Assembly (NCBI RefSeq): GCF_900660635.1
Contig: NZ_LR215032.1
Coordinates: forward strand, 186,001 to 250,000
Direction of reading: 5' to 3'
DNA: 64,000 bases
Source: Mycoplasmopsis gallopavonis
Lineage (GTDB): Bacteria; Bacillota_I; Bacilli_A; Mycoplasmatales; Metamycoplasmataceae
In this document: in pieces, positions 54,276 through 63,378 of the stretch
Position numbering within the stretch: position 1 is the first letter of the stretch
Layout of the letters: every line of letters starts with the position of its first letter
Position numbers and translations under genes: made by a program
The notes under the pieces: model-generated
The model's database searches: none
Told to the model about the DNA's origin: nothing
The model's input: the letters and a program-made list of their open reading frames with translations, nothing else

Positions 54276-55372
54276 TTAACTATTTTTATAAGTTTTAAAG
54301 AACTTATTTCTTTTGGTGTTAGATCTTCTTTTTCTATAAGAATATTCATATAATTGCATTTCTTTGATTTTTGGATCTCAAGGTTCTTTAAAATAATTTC
54401 AATTAAAAAATAATTCATCAGATGTTAAAAAACCTAATATTTCTCTTGGCATATTGTTAATTTTTCTTTCTGTTTCTATTATATTTTCATCTAGTATTTT
54501 GTTAAAATTTGTTTTCTTCGGATATTGTCTTCTTACTAATCCATTGAAGTTTTCTATTGAACCTTTTTGAAAAGATGCATATGCATCGGCTTTGTAAATT
54601 TTAATTTGTAGCCTATATCCTATCATGAAAAAGATCTTAAATTCAAATCCGTTATCAATTGTTATAGACTTCACATTTAATTTTCTTTCTTTAATTAATT
54701 CGAATAAAATTTTAGCTACAATTCAAGGGTTTTTATTAGGTACTTTTCTTATTAATCCATACCTAGTTTTTCTTTCTTCAAAAGTTAGTAAATGTTCGCT
54801 TTTTGAACCTGTTTTTCCAATTATTAAATCAGCTTCTCAGTGCCCGAATTCTGACCTATCATTAATATTTTTAGGCCTAAAAGTTATAGGAACTATATAT
54901 CTATTTCCAACAAGTCTTGTTAAAACATTCCCATTTCTTTTTCCGCCTTTTTTATAATAACTTCGTAATTTATTTTTCTTTGTTAATGCTCATAAACCAC
55001 TATTAATTCAGTTGTACAAAGTTTTTAAAGAAGGGACAGGAAAATTATTGGTATTATATACTATTAATCTGGAATTTTTGACTCCTAAAAAAATAGGATT
55101 ATATATATTTAAAAAAGCTTTTGTAAAATCATTGTAATAAGAAAATTCAGATTCTAATTTAAATTGATATTTTCATTTTTCTCTTATTTTATGTTTCTTT
55201 TCAGCCTCTTCTGCTATATATCCATTTTCTGTTGAATTATTTTTGATTTCTCTTCAAATTGTAGATTTTGAAAATCCAATTTCTTTAGCAATTTGTTCTA
55301 TAGAGAGTGAACTATTTTTTAAAAAAAATTCTAATTGAACTCTCGTTTTAAATGTAATTCTTTTATAATTCA
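54276..55372 (-). pseudogene. IS30-family transposase (IS-delta copy b), frameshifted in a T tract
   Basis: The frame starts MNYKRITFKTRVQLEFF. At codons 16-18 the tract is T7A6, one T short of the in-frame length, so TAA follows. Beyond it the frame is open to 54276: HTH (SLSIEQIAKEIGFSKSTIWR), then the DDE core with GHWEADLIIGKTGS (Asp), SITIDNGFEF (Asp) and KGSIENFNGLVRRQYPKKT (Glu). About 365 aa if the shift is corrected. Expression by slippage on the tract is possible but unproven. Confidence 0.88.
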
Positions 55373-55438
55373 TATGGTGTACCTATTCTCAAAAACACCA
55401 CAAAAAATTTTAAATAATTTTTAAAAAACACAAAAAAA

Positions 55439-55453
55439 GCGTGGATAAAACCA
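55439..55453 (+). repeat. 15-bp duplication flanking IS-epsilon copy b
   Basis: GCGTGGATAAAACCA recurs at 56787-56801 directly on the other side of IS-epsilon copy b. It contains TGG-ATAAAA-CCA, the core of a hairpin in the left leader of IS-delta. Confidence 0.85.
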
Positions 55454-56786
55454 TATATTAGGATAAATAAATTAGACACTTAACGTCGCATGTGTTAAAA
55501 AACCATGCGGCGTTTTTCAATTTAAATTTGATTGAGGTCTTTCGAAGTTATATCAAGAAAAATATTTAGATATGATTGAATTCACTTCGCTATCTAACAT
55601 TTTATCAGTTTCATAAAAATCTAATAATTCTCTTTGAATTAATGCAAAAATAAATTCGGAAGGTCTATTTGCTAATGAATTACCTTTTGGAGACATTGAT
55701 TGTTTAGTATTTACATTTTTTAAAAATTTAGAAAAGGCAAAATTTGCATATTCAATTCCGTGATCTGAATGAAAAATAGTAGGTTTGATTTGATGTTTAT
55801 CAAGAGTATCTTGAACAAGCTTTATAGTAGATGCAGAATCTCTTATATCCGATAAAGTTCAATTTAAAACAGTGTTACTAAAAGTTTCTGTGATAACATG
55901 AAGAAATCTCATTCCTTCTTTTGTTTTAATAAATTTAATATCTGCATGTAATTTTTCACCAAAATAATTTGATTTAAAATTTCCTTGAACTAAATCTGAT
56001 GCTCAGATTCTAGAGAATTTTTCCTCTTTATTTTTCTTTGATTTTTTCTTTTGATATGCTCTTGATTTATATTGATTAAATTCATAATTTAGTCTAAATA
56101 AATATGAAGAAATTCTTTTTTGGTGCGTTAATAAGTATTTTTGATAAAGTTTATCTCTTCCTATAACAAAATTAGAATTTTTAGCTTCTAAATTAATTCA
56201 ATTAATTAATTCATGATCAATATATTTCTTTTTGTCAATTTTTTCTTTCTTAGAACAAGAGTAATAAAAAGAAGTTCGATTTAATTTCAAAACTAATGAA
56301 ATTTTTGAAATATTTCTAAATTGTTTACTTTTTTCTTCTTTTCTTTTTCTAATTTTTTCAAAAATTTCTTGTTGCTTTACTCCTCTTTCTTCCAAAATTT
56401 CTTCCATAATATCCTGATAAAGATCTCTATCTTCCTCACACAATTCATTGATGCTAACTCTTTTTCTTCTTCCTGAGTTAGGTTTTTTACTTTTACCTGA
56501 TTTACTTTCTAAATTATTCATGTTAGAATTATATATTTTTATCCAACTCTTTAATAAAGCTTTCGCTCTTCTATAAGGATTTTCATGCTTACCCTCTTTT
56601 CTTTGTTTTATGATTTGATATCTTTCTCAAAAATCTTCAACAAAAGTTATAATCGCTATTTCAAAACCTTCTTTTGGTAAATGTGGATATATTTTAATTT
56701 TTGTTCTTTTGTAAATTGTTTTAAACGCATAAAAAAGACACGCTCCTTTCTTTTTGGAATGTGTCTAATTTTTTTATCCTGATTTA
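55454..56786 (-). mobile_element. IS-epsilon copy b (IS3 family), innermost layer, 1333 bp
   Basis: Ends TATATTAGGATAAAT on the left and ATCCTGATTTA on the right; identical in length to copy a. The left end of the element carries the ACATTCC/GGAATGT hairpin (about 56734-56756), here unoccupied. Confidence 0.94.
55472..56730 (-). pseudogene. IS-epsilon copy b transposase, frameshifted in an A run
   Basis: The same protein as at 59330, but the A run near 56679 has four A where copy a has five (ACCAAAAG versus ACCAAAAAG), so the frame breaks about 17 codons after the start. The remaining frame, including SDHGIEYANF, is open. Confidence 0.87.
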
Positions 56787-58073
56787 GCGTGGATAAAACC
56801 ATGCTTTTTTCTTTTGTTTTTCAATTTTTTTCGTTGCAATGCAAATTACAATCGAGCCACCTCAACACTCTTGAGGTGTTTTTCAATTTAATACTGATTG
56901 AATTCTTTCGTTGTTGTATCAAAACACAAAATCATCAATCAGTGATTTTAATTCATTAAAAGTTATTTTTGTAATATCGATTAATTTTAAACATTCTGAT
57001 TTTAAAATTGAAAAGAAATATTCTGCTTCTCTATTATCTAAAGAATTTCCTACTCTACCCATTGATACAACACCATTGTTTTTCTGAATTAAATCTACAT
57101 AAGTTTTTGAAGAATATTGGAAACCATGATCAGAATGAGCTATTCATTTTTTATCCATTTTGATTTTAGACATATGTTCCATTACTAGTTCTAAATCATT
57201 TCTTTTTGAAAGATTATAATTAACAACAAATTTGCTTTTGTGATCAATCGCAACAGATAAAAATACAAAATTGTTTAAGCAATCTTTTGGTGCAGAAATA
57301 TAAGTAACATCAGTGGCAATTATTTGGTTTGTCTCTCCGTGATAATCACGATTAACAAGATCTATAAATTTTACGTTTGTGTTCTTTTGTTCTCTATCTA
57401 TTTTCTTTCTTCTGATTAAACAAAATAAGTTTAATCTTCTCATCGCTCTACCAATAGTCCTATAATTTAGATCTATTTGGAATTTTGTTCTAATATAACT
57501 TTCCAATCTTTTTCTACCAAACAAACCCTTATTTTTCTTAAATGACTTAATTATTAATTCATCATATTTAGTATTTACAGATTTTTTTCTTGTTTGCTGC
57601 TCTTTAGTTTTTAGATTGTGAATTGTTGACTTAGATTTATTAAAGCATAGGCCCAATTTTCTTGTAGAAAGTGAAGATTTCTTAATTTTAGAAATATCAA
57701 CTTCAATATTATTTCTATCAAAAGAGTCTTTATAAATTTCTAAAATTTCAATCAATTGTTCCTTAGGCATTTTTTCTCATTCCTTTTTTACAATTTCAAT
57801 AGGAGTAATTTTTTGCCTTTTTGGTCTACCTGACCCTTTACCTTTTTTAGATGATTTACCTGTTTGCGATTCTATATTTATCATTCCTAAATTATATCTG
57901 TTATACTTGAAGACAAAATATTTTTTAGCCTCATTGAATTTTCTATCAAAAAAACTAAAACCTCTGATTGAATAATATTTAAGTTCAAAATCATTTTTTG
58001 ATATCAAATTATTTTTGTAATCTTCATAACTACCGAATAGTTCTAATCATTCATGTGCCTTTAATTGTCTCAT
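56784..58073 (-). CDS. IS3-family transposase (IS-gamma copy a), C-terminus altered by IS-delta
   Basis: It reads from MRQLKAHEWLELFGSYEDYK through all DDE motifs (ATDVTYISAPKD, IAHSDHGFQYSS, GNSLDNREAEYFFSILKSE) as in the copy at 27082. After NWKTPQECW it runs into the left inverted repeat of IS-delta copy b and ends 24 codons later at a TAA supplied by the end of IS-epsilon copy b. The result is 429 aa with a foreign tail (SIVICIATKKIEKQ); the catalytic core is intact, so activity is possible. Confidence 0.82.
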
Positions 58074-58136
58074 AATACCTCCTAAATATATAAAAACACG
58101 AAATATGGTTGTGTCCATATTTCGTGTCCCAGTTTA

Positions 58137-59206
58137 TCAATTAGAATTTTTTTTTTTTTTTTAAAAATAGTTCACTCTCTATAGAACAAATTGCTAAAGA
58201 AATTGGATTTTCAAAATCTACAATTTGAAGAGAAATCAAAAATAATTCAACAGAAAATGGATATATAGCAGAAGAGGCTGAAAAGAAACATAAAATAAGA
58301 GAAAAATGAAAATATCAATTTAAATTAGAATCTGAATTTTCTTATTACAATGATTTTACAAAAGCTTTTTTAAATATATATAATCCTATTTTTTTAGGAG
58401 TCAAAAATTCCAGATTAATAGTATATAATACCAATAATTTTCCTGTCCCTTCTTTAAAAACTTTGTACAACTGAATTAATAGTGGTTTATGAGCATTAAC
58501 AAAGAAAAATAAATTACGAAGTTATTATAAAAAAGGCGGAAAAAGAAATGGGAATGTTTTAACAAGACTTGTTGGAAATAGATATATAGTTCCTATAACT
58601 TTTAGGCCTAAAAATATTAATGATAGGTCAGAATTCGGGCACTGAGAAGCTGATTTAATAATTGGAAAAACAGGTTCAAAAAGCGAACATTTACTAACTT
58701 TTGAAGAAAGAAAAACTAGGTATGGATTAATAAGAAAAGTACCTAATAAAAACCCTTGAATTGTAGCTAAAATTTTATTCGAATTAATTAAAGAAAGAAA
58801 ATTAAATGTGAAGTCTATAACAATTGATAACGGATTTGAATTTAAGATCTTTTTCATGATAGGATATAGGCTACAAATTAAAATTTACAAAGCCGATGCA
58901 TATGCATCTTTTCAAAAAGGTTCAATAGAAAACTTCAATGGATTAGTAAGAAGACAATACCCGAAGAAAACAAATTTTAACAAAATACTAGATGAAAATA
59001 TAATAGAAACAGAAAGAAAAATTAACAATATGCCAAGAGAAATATTAGGTTTTTTAACATCTGATGAATTATTTTTTAATTGAAATTATTTTAAAGAACC
59101 TTGAGATCCAAAAATCAAAGAAATGCAATTATATGAATATTCTTATAGAAAAAGAAGATCTAACACCAAAAGAAATAAGTTCTTTAAAACTTATAAAAAT
59201 AGTTAA
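58137..59206 (+). pseudogene. IS30-family transposase (IS-delta copy a), 5' end deleted, T16 tract
   Basis: The start codon and first 11 or so codons are lost next to IS-gamma. Immediately after the break comes a run of 16 T (58147-58162) where copy b has 7. Downstream the frame matches copy b with the same HTH and DDE motifs up to the stop at 59204-59206. Confidence 0.88.
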
Positions 59207-59224
59207 TTAAAACTCAAAACAAAA

Positions 59225-59272
59225 ACACCAAAAAAACACCTCCCTAAATTTCTCAAGGGAAGGTGTTTTTCG
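59225..59272 (+). terminator. Terminator at the 3' end of IS-delta copy a
   Basis: AAAAACACCTCCCT and AGGGAAGGTGTTTTT form a long stem with one bulge; the counterpart in copy b lies at about 54207-54252. Confidence 0.72.
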
Positions 59273-59329
59273 TTGCACTGCAAGTTACACTCGAGCCACA
59301 TTCCAAAAAGAAAGGAATGTGTCTTTTTT

Positions 59330-60589
59330 ATGCGTTTAAAACAATTTACAAAAGAACAAAAATTAAAATATATCCACATTTACCAAAAAGAAGGTTTTGA
59401 AATAAAAATTAAAACTTTTGTTGAAGATTTTTGAGAAAGATATCAAATCATAAAACAAAGAAAAAAGGGTAAGCATGAAAATCCTTATAGAAGAGCGAAA
59501 GCTTTATTAAAGAGTTGGATAAAAATATATAATTCTAACATGAATAATTTAGAAAGTAAATCAGGTAAAAATAAAAAACCTAACTCAGGAAGAAGAAAAA
59601 GAGTTAGCATCAATGAATTGTGTGAGGAAGATAGAGATCTTTATCAGGATATTATGGAAGAAATTTTGGAAGAAAGAGGAATAAAACAACAAGAAATTTT
59701 TGAAAAAATTAGAAAAAGAAAAGAAGAAAAAAGTAAACAATTTAGAAATATTTCAAAAATTTCATTAGTTTTGAAATTAAATCGAACTTCTTTTTATTAC
59801 TCTTATTCTAAGAAAGAAAAAATTGACAAAAAGAAATATATTGATCATGAATTAATTAATTGAATTAATTTAGAAGCTAAAAATTCTAATTTTGTTATAG
59901 GAAGAGATAAACTTTATCAAAAATACTTATTAACGCACCAAAAAAGAATTTCTTCATATTTATTTAGACTAAATTATGAATTTAATCAATATAAATCAAG
60001 AGCATATCAAAAGAAAAAATCAAAGAAAAACAAAGAGGTAAAATTCTCTAGAATCTGAGCATCAGATTTAGTTCAAGGAAATTTTAAATCAAATTATTTT
60101 GGTGAAAAATTACATGCAGATATTAAATTTATTAAAACAAAAGAAGGAATGAGATTTCTTCATGTTATCACCGAAACTTTTAGTAACACTGTTTTAAATT
60201 GAACTTTATCGGATATAAGAGATTCTGCATCTACTATAAAGCTTGTTCAAGATACTCTTGATAACCACAAAGTCAAACCTACTATTTTTCATTCAGATCA
60301 CGGAATTGAATATGCAAATTTTGCCTTTTCTAAATTTTTAAAAAATGTAAATACTAAACAATCAATGTCTCCAAAAGGTAATTCATTAGCAAATAGACCT
60401 TCCGAATTTATTTTTGCATTAGTTCAAAGAGAATTATTAGATTTTTATGAAACTAATAAAATGTTAGATAGCGAAGTAAATTCAATCATATCTAAATATT
60501 TTTCTTGATATAGCTTCGAAAGACCTCAATCAAATTTAAATTGAAAAACGCCGCATGGTTTTTTAACACATGCGACGTTAAGTGTCTAA
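59330..60589 (+). CDS. IS3-family transposase (IS-epsilon copy a), 419 aa, intact
   Basis: It starts MRLKQFTKEQKLKYIHIYQK. The N-terminal third has an HTH and the linker KSGKNKKPNSGRRKRVS, followed by a Lys/Glu-rich helical region and the rve core: KLHADIKFI (Asp), IFHSDHGIEYANF (Asp) and SPKGNSLANRPSEFIFALVQRE (Glu). It ends after NWKTPHGFLTHATLSV, whose codons form a GCCGCATG/CATGCGAC hairpin. The only ribosome site, AAAGGA, lies in the 3' arm of the left-end hairpin, 13 bases before the ATG. IS-delta copy a separates the gene from its original upstream end. Confidence 0.9.
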
Positions 60590-60636
60590 TTTATTTATTC
60601 TAATATAGAATAATTTTATTTAAATAAAAAAATCTC

Positions 60637-60663
60637 TTGGAAGCTTTATTTTTGTGCTATAAT
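60637..60663 (+). promoter_or_regulatory. tRNA-Gly promoter
   Basis: TTGGAA (60637-60642) and an extended -10, TGCTATAAT (TATAAT at 60658-60663), lie 20 bases upstream of the tRNA. Confidence 0.65.
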
Positions 60664-60682
60664 ATTAACACACAAACGAATT

Positions 60683-60756
60683 GCGAGTGTAGTTTAATGG
60701 CAGAACTTCAGCCTTCCAAGCTGACTATGAGGGTTCGATTCCCTTCACTCGCTCCA
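60683..60756 (+). tRNA. trnG: tRNA-Gly (anticodon TCC)
   Basis: Acceptor GCGAGTG/CACTCGC, anticodon loop CTTCCAA, T arm GAGGGTTCGATTCCCTT and encoded CCA. A single Gly tRNA with TCC reads all Gly codons in many mycoplasmas. Confidence 0.96.
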
Positions 60757-60774
60757 TTTCAAGAAATTGACCAT

Positions 60775-60797
60775 ACTAGCATTAGCTAGTTTTTTTA
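60775..60797 (+). terminator. Terminator of tRNA-Gly
   Basis: ACTAGC-ATTA-GCTAGT hairpin directly followed by T7. Confidence 0.88.
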
Positions 60798-60874
60798 TTT
60801 CTTTTTTTAAAAAAGAGAAAGAAAAAGCACCTCAATAAAAAACTAAATTTAAGGTACTTATTTTATATAAAAAA

Positions 60875-61540
60875 TTATTTAGCAAATTTTCCTAAAACGG
60901 AATTAATTGTTTCTTTATTTGGAGATACTACTAAAAATGTTCCAGCAACACAAGCATCAGCTCCGACTTCAAAACATTGCGGTCCTGTTTCTGAATTAAT
61001 TCCACCATCAACTTGAATTAAAAAGTCATAACCGTTTTTAACTCTTAAATTTTTTAAAGCTTGAATTTTTTCAAGTGCAATTGGCATAAATTTTTGACCG
61101 CCTTTACCTGGTTGCACAGACATAACTAACACAAGTGCAAGTTTATCCAAAAACGGAACAATCTCAGAAACTTCGGTTTCAGGTTTAATTGCAAGACCAA
61201 TTTTGAATTCATGATAATGTTCTTCTAAAAAACTTTCAAATTGTTCAAGATCATCACAAATCGCTTCATAATGGAATGTAATAATATCACAAGATTCTGA
61301 AACAAGCGGGATGTAATTGTAAGGATCAACAACCATTAAATGTGCATCTTTAATGTGTGGTAATCCATTTTTATTAATATTTTCAATTTCCTTCACTGAA
61401 ATAGCTGTATTTGGAACAAATTCACCATCCATAATATCATAGTGAATTCATTTAATTCCATTCTCTACTAATGTATTTGCCATTGCTAATCTTTTTTCTG
61501 GCTCAACATTTAATAAACTAGGTGTAACATATTTTTTCAT
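60875..61540 (-). CDS. rpe: Ribulose-phosphate 3-epimerase
   Basis: Pentose phosphate pathway, interconverts ribulose 5-phosphate and xylulose 5-phosphate. The 221-aa TIM barrel shows all metal and catalytic motifs: TPSLLN, HYDIMDGEFVPN (catalytic Asp, metal His), AHLMV, FHYEA, VMSVQPGKGGQKF and IQVDGGIN (second Asp). UGA reads as Trp (IKWIHYD). AGGGAA serves as ribosome site. It starts 8 bases after rsgA ends, last gene of the prpC-prkC-rsgA-rpe cluster also known from B. subtilis. Confidence 0.95.
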
Positions 61541-61548
61541 AAATTTCC

Positions 61549-62394
61549 CTATTCTAACTCTGATAAAAGTTTTAAATAATTTTTATAACGTAGTTCTGGA
61601 ACAAGATTTGTCCCAATGTTCTGTTTGATAGCACAAAAATCTTTAGGTTCTTGATTATGAAGACAAGAACGAAATTTACAAGTTTGAGCAAGTTTTTGAA
61701 AACTTTCAAAACTTTGTGCTAATTCTATTTTACTCAATTCTAACTCTAATGAAGAAAAACCAGGTGTATCAATTAAAAAACCATCATTAAATTCAATAAT
61801 ACTTACCACTCTTGTGGTATGTTTTCCACGTCCTAATGCTTTGGAAATTTGTTGTGTTTCGAAACTATAATTTCCGAGGCTATTGAGTGTAGTAGTTTTT
61901 CCAACACCGCTTTGGCCCATAAAAACAGAATATTTATCTTTAATTTTTGATTTTAAAGCATTTAAAGTCGTTTCTTCTATTTTGCTATTATTAATTAAAA
62001 TAACTTCATATCCCATTTGTTTATAATAATTAGCCCAATAAGATGCTTGCTCTTGATCTAAATCTACCTTTGTAAAACATAAAACAGGTTTAATCTTTTT
62101 GCTTTCAATAATTGCTAAATATTTATCAACTAAAAAAGGTTGAAATTCCGGTTCTTTAATTGACATAAAAACTAACATTTGATCCACATTTGCTACTTTA
62201 GGACGAATAAATTCATTTTTACGCTCAAGAATTTCAACTAATTGCCCGTCTTTTACTAAGACATTATCACCAACAATAGGTTGTAATTCTAAATACCTTA
62301 ATTTACCTGCGGCAGGAATTTTTAAAACTAGGTCGTTATGTACAACTGTATAAATACCTGCCACAATTGAATAAACTTTATAAATTTGACTCAT
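61549..62394 (-). CDS. rsgA: Ribosome small subunit GTPase A
   Basis: Circularly permuted GTPase in 30S maturation. The 281 residues show an N-terminal OB fold (residues 1-65), then G4 FTKVDLD, G1 GQSGVGKTT, G2-region GRGKHTTR, G3 DTPGF, in the permuted order, and the C-terminal zinc site CKFRSCLHNQEPKDFCAI. Its ATG directly follows the prkC stop codon (TAAATG), so translation is probably coupled. Confidence 0.95.
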   Translation of the reverse strand: MSQIYKVYSIVAGIYTVVHNDLVLKIPAAGKLRYLELQPIVGDNVLVKDGQLVEILERKNEFIRPKVANVDQMLVFMSIKEPEFQPFLVDKYLAIIESKKIKPVLCFTKVDLDQEQASYWANYYKQMGYEVILINNSKIEETTLNALKSKIKDKYSVFMGQSGVGKTTTLNSLGNYSFETQQISKALGRGKHTTRVVSIIEFNDGFLIDTPGFSSLELELSKIELAQSFESFQKLAQTCKFRSCLHNQEPKDFCAIKQNIGTNLVPELRYKNYLKLLSELE

Positions 62395-63378
62395 TTATGC
62401 CAACCTTCAAATTAAAAAGACAAGGACTAAAATAACTAATAAAATAACACTAATAGCAAGAACTAAAAATAAATTGCTATTAATAAATTCAGCTATTCCT
62501 TTTTTAGGTTTAATTGTTTTTGGTGATAATGGTTTTTCTAATGTTCTTGTTATGTCTAATGAAGTTCTAAGATCACTACTAAAATCTCAAACATCTTGAT
62601 AACGATCTTCAGGTCGTTTAGCTGTTGCTTTTAAGATTACATTACATAAAGCTTGATTAATATCTCTAAATTCTCGTGGATTAGGAAAGTTTTTGTTACG
62701 GTGCATTAAAATTGTTTCGCTTTCCTGATTACCTTCAAATGGATATTTACCAATAATCATTTCAAACATAATTATTCCCAAAGCATAAATATCAACCGCT
62801 TTAGTAATTTTAGAATTACGGATTGTAAATTCAGGTGCCGCATAATATGGGCTACAAATAATTGCGTTAGTTTTGGTGAAACGCTGCGAATCATTTGTTA
62901 AAGAAATTCCTAAATCAATTAATTTAATATTTTGAGATTCATCAATTAAGATGTTTTGACTTTTAATATCTCTGTGAATAATACCATTAGCATGTAAATC
63001 ACCAATTGCTTCTGCTATTTGTAGTCCGTAATTGACTGCTAGCCTTGAATCTAAAGCACCATTATCTGCAATTTTACTTTGTAAGGTCACTCCTTTGATA
63101 TATTCCATAACATAGTACTGCTCAGTATCATCTTCATAAAAATCAATTAATTTCGGAATTCTTTTACAATTTAATTTTCCTAAAAGTTGAATTTCTGATT
63201 TAAAACGCTTCTTATTTACTTCGTTAAAATCATTATTACGATATTTTAAGGCATAATACTGATTATTTTCAAGAGATTTCACCAAAAAGACAGAGCCCAT
63301 TCCTCCATTACCAATAGAATTAATGATTTCATATTTTTGAAAAACGTTTGAGTTACGTTTAATATTGCTATTAATCAT
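62395..63378 (-). CDS. prkC: Membrane-anchored Ser/Thr protein kinase (PrkC-like, without PASTA domains)
   Basis: The 327-aa Hanks kinase has the glycine loop GNGGMGSVF, Lys in YALKYR, catalytic loop IIHRDIKSQN, DLG (in place of DFG) in IKLIDLGISL, and APEF. A single membrane helix close to the C-terminus (LFLVLAISVILLVILVLVFL) anchors it with the kinase inside; it ends nine residues later, so the external PASTA repeats of PrkC are absent, as usual in wall-less mycoplasmas. GGAGG lies 8 bases before the ATG. It overlaps the phosphatase gene by 8 bases. Confidence 0.94.

Larger units (their letters stand above)
54185..56858 (-). mobile_element. IS-delta copy b (IS30 family), fourth layer
   Basis: Right inverted repeat GGCTCGAGTGTAACTTGC at 54185, left one ending at 56858. 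Without IS-epsilon copy b and its 15-bp duplication it measures 1326 bp. It has a strong terminator hairpin at about 54216-54252. Confidence 0.93.
54120..58136 (-). mobile_element. IS-gamma copy a, third layer
   Basis: Bases 54120-54184 and 56878-58136 total 1324 bp, the same as copy 1. Flanking triplets TTA and TCA do not match, consistent with the deletion in IS-delta copy a at the right side. Confidence 0.93.
54055..59297 (+). mobile_element. IS-delta copy a (IS30 family), damaged, second layer
   Basis: The left inverted repeat GGCTCGATTGTAATTTGC (54055 on) and the right one ending in CGAGCC (59297) differ at only 3 of 32 positions. It holds IS-gamma copy a, and about 105 bases adjoining that insertion (end of the leader, start codon and about 12 codons) are missing. 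Confidence 0.92.
54009..60607 (+). mobile_element. IS-epsilon copy a (IS3 family), outermost layer of a five-level nest
   Basis: The left end TAAATCAGGATAAAA (54009-54054) and the main body (59321-60607) add up to 1333 bp, the same as copy b. IS-delta copy a is inserted in its left-end hairpin. Outer flanks (AAAAAC, GAATAA) show no target duplication. Confidence 0.93.
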
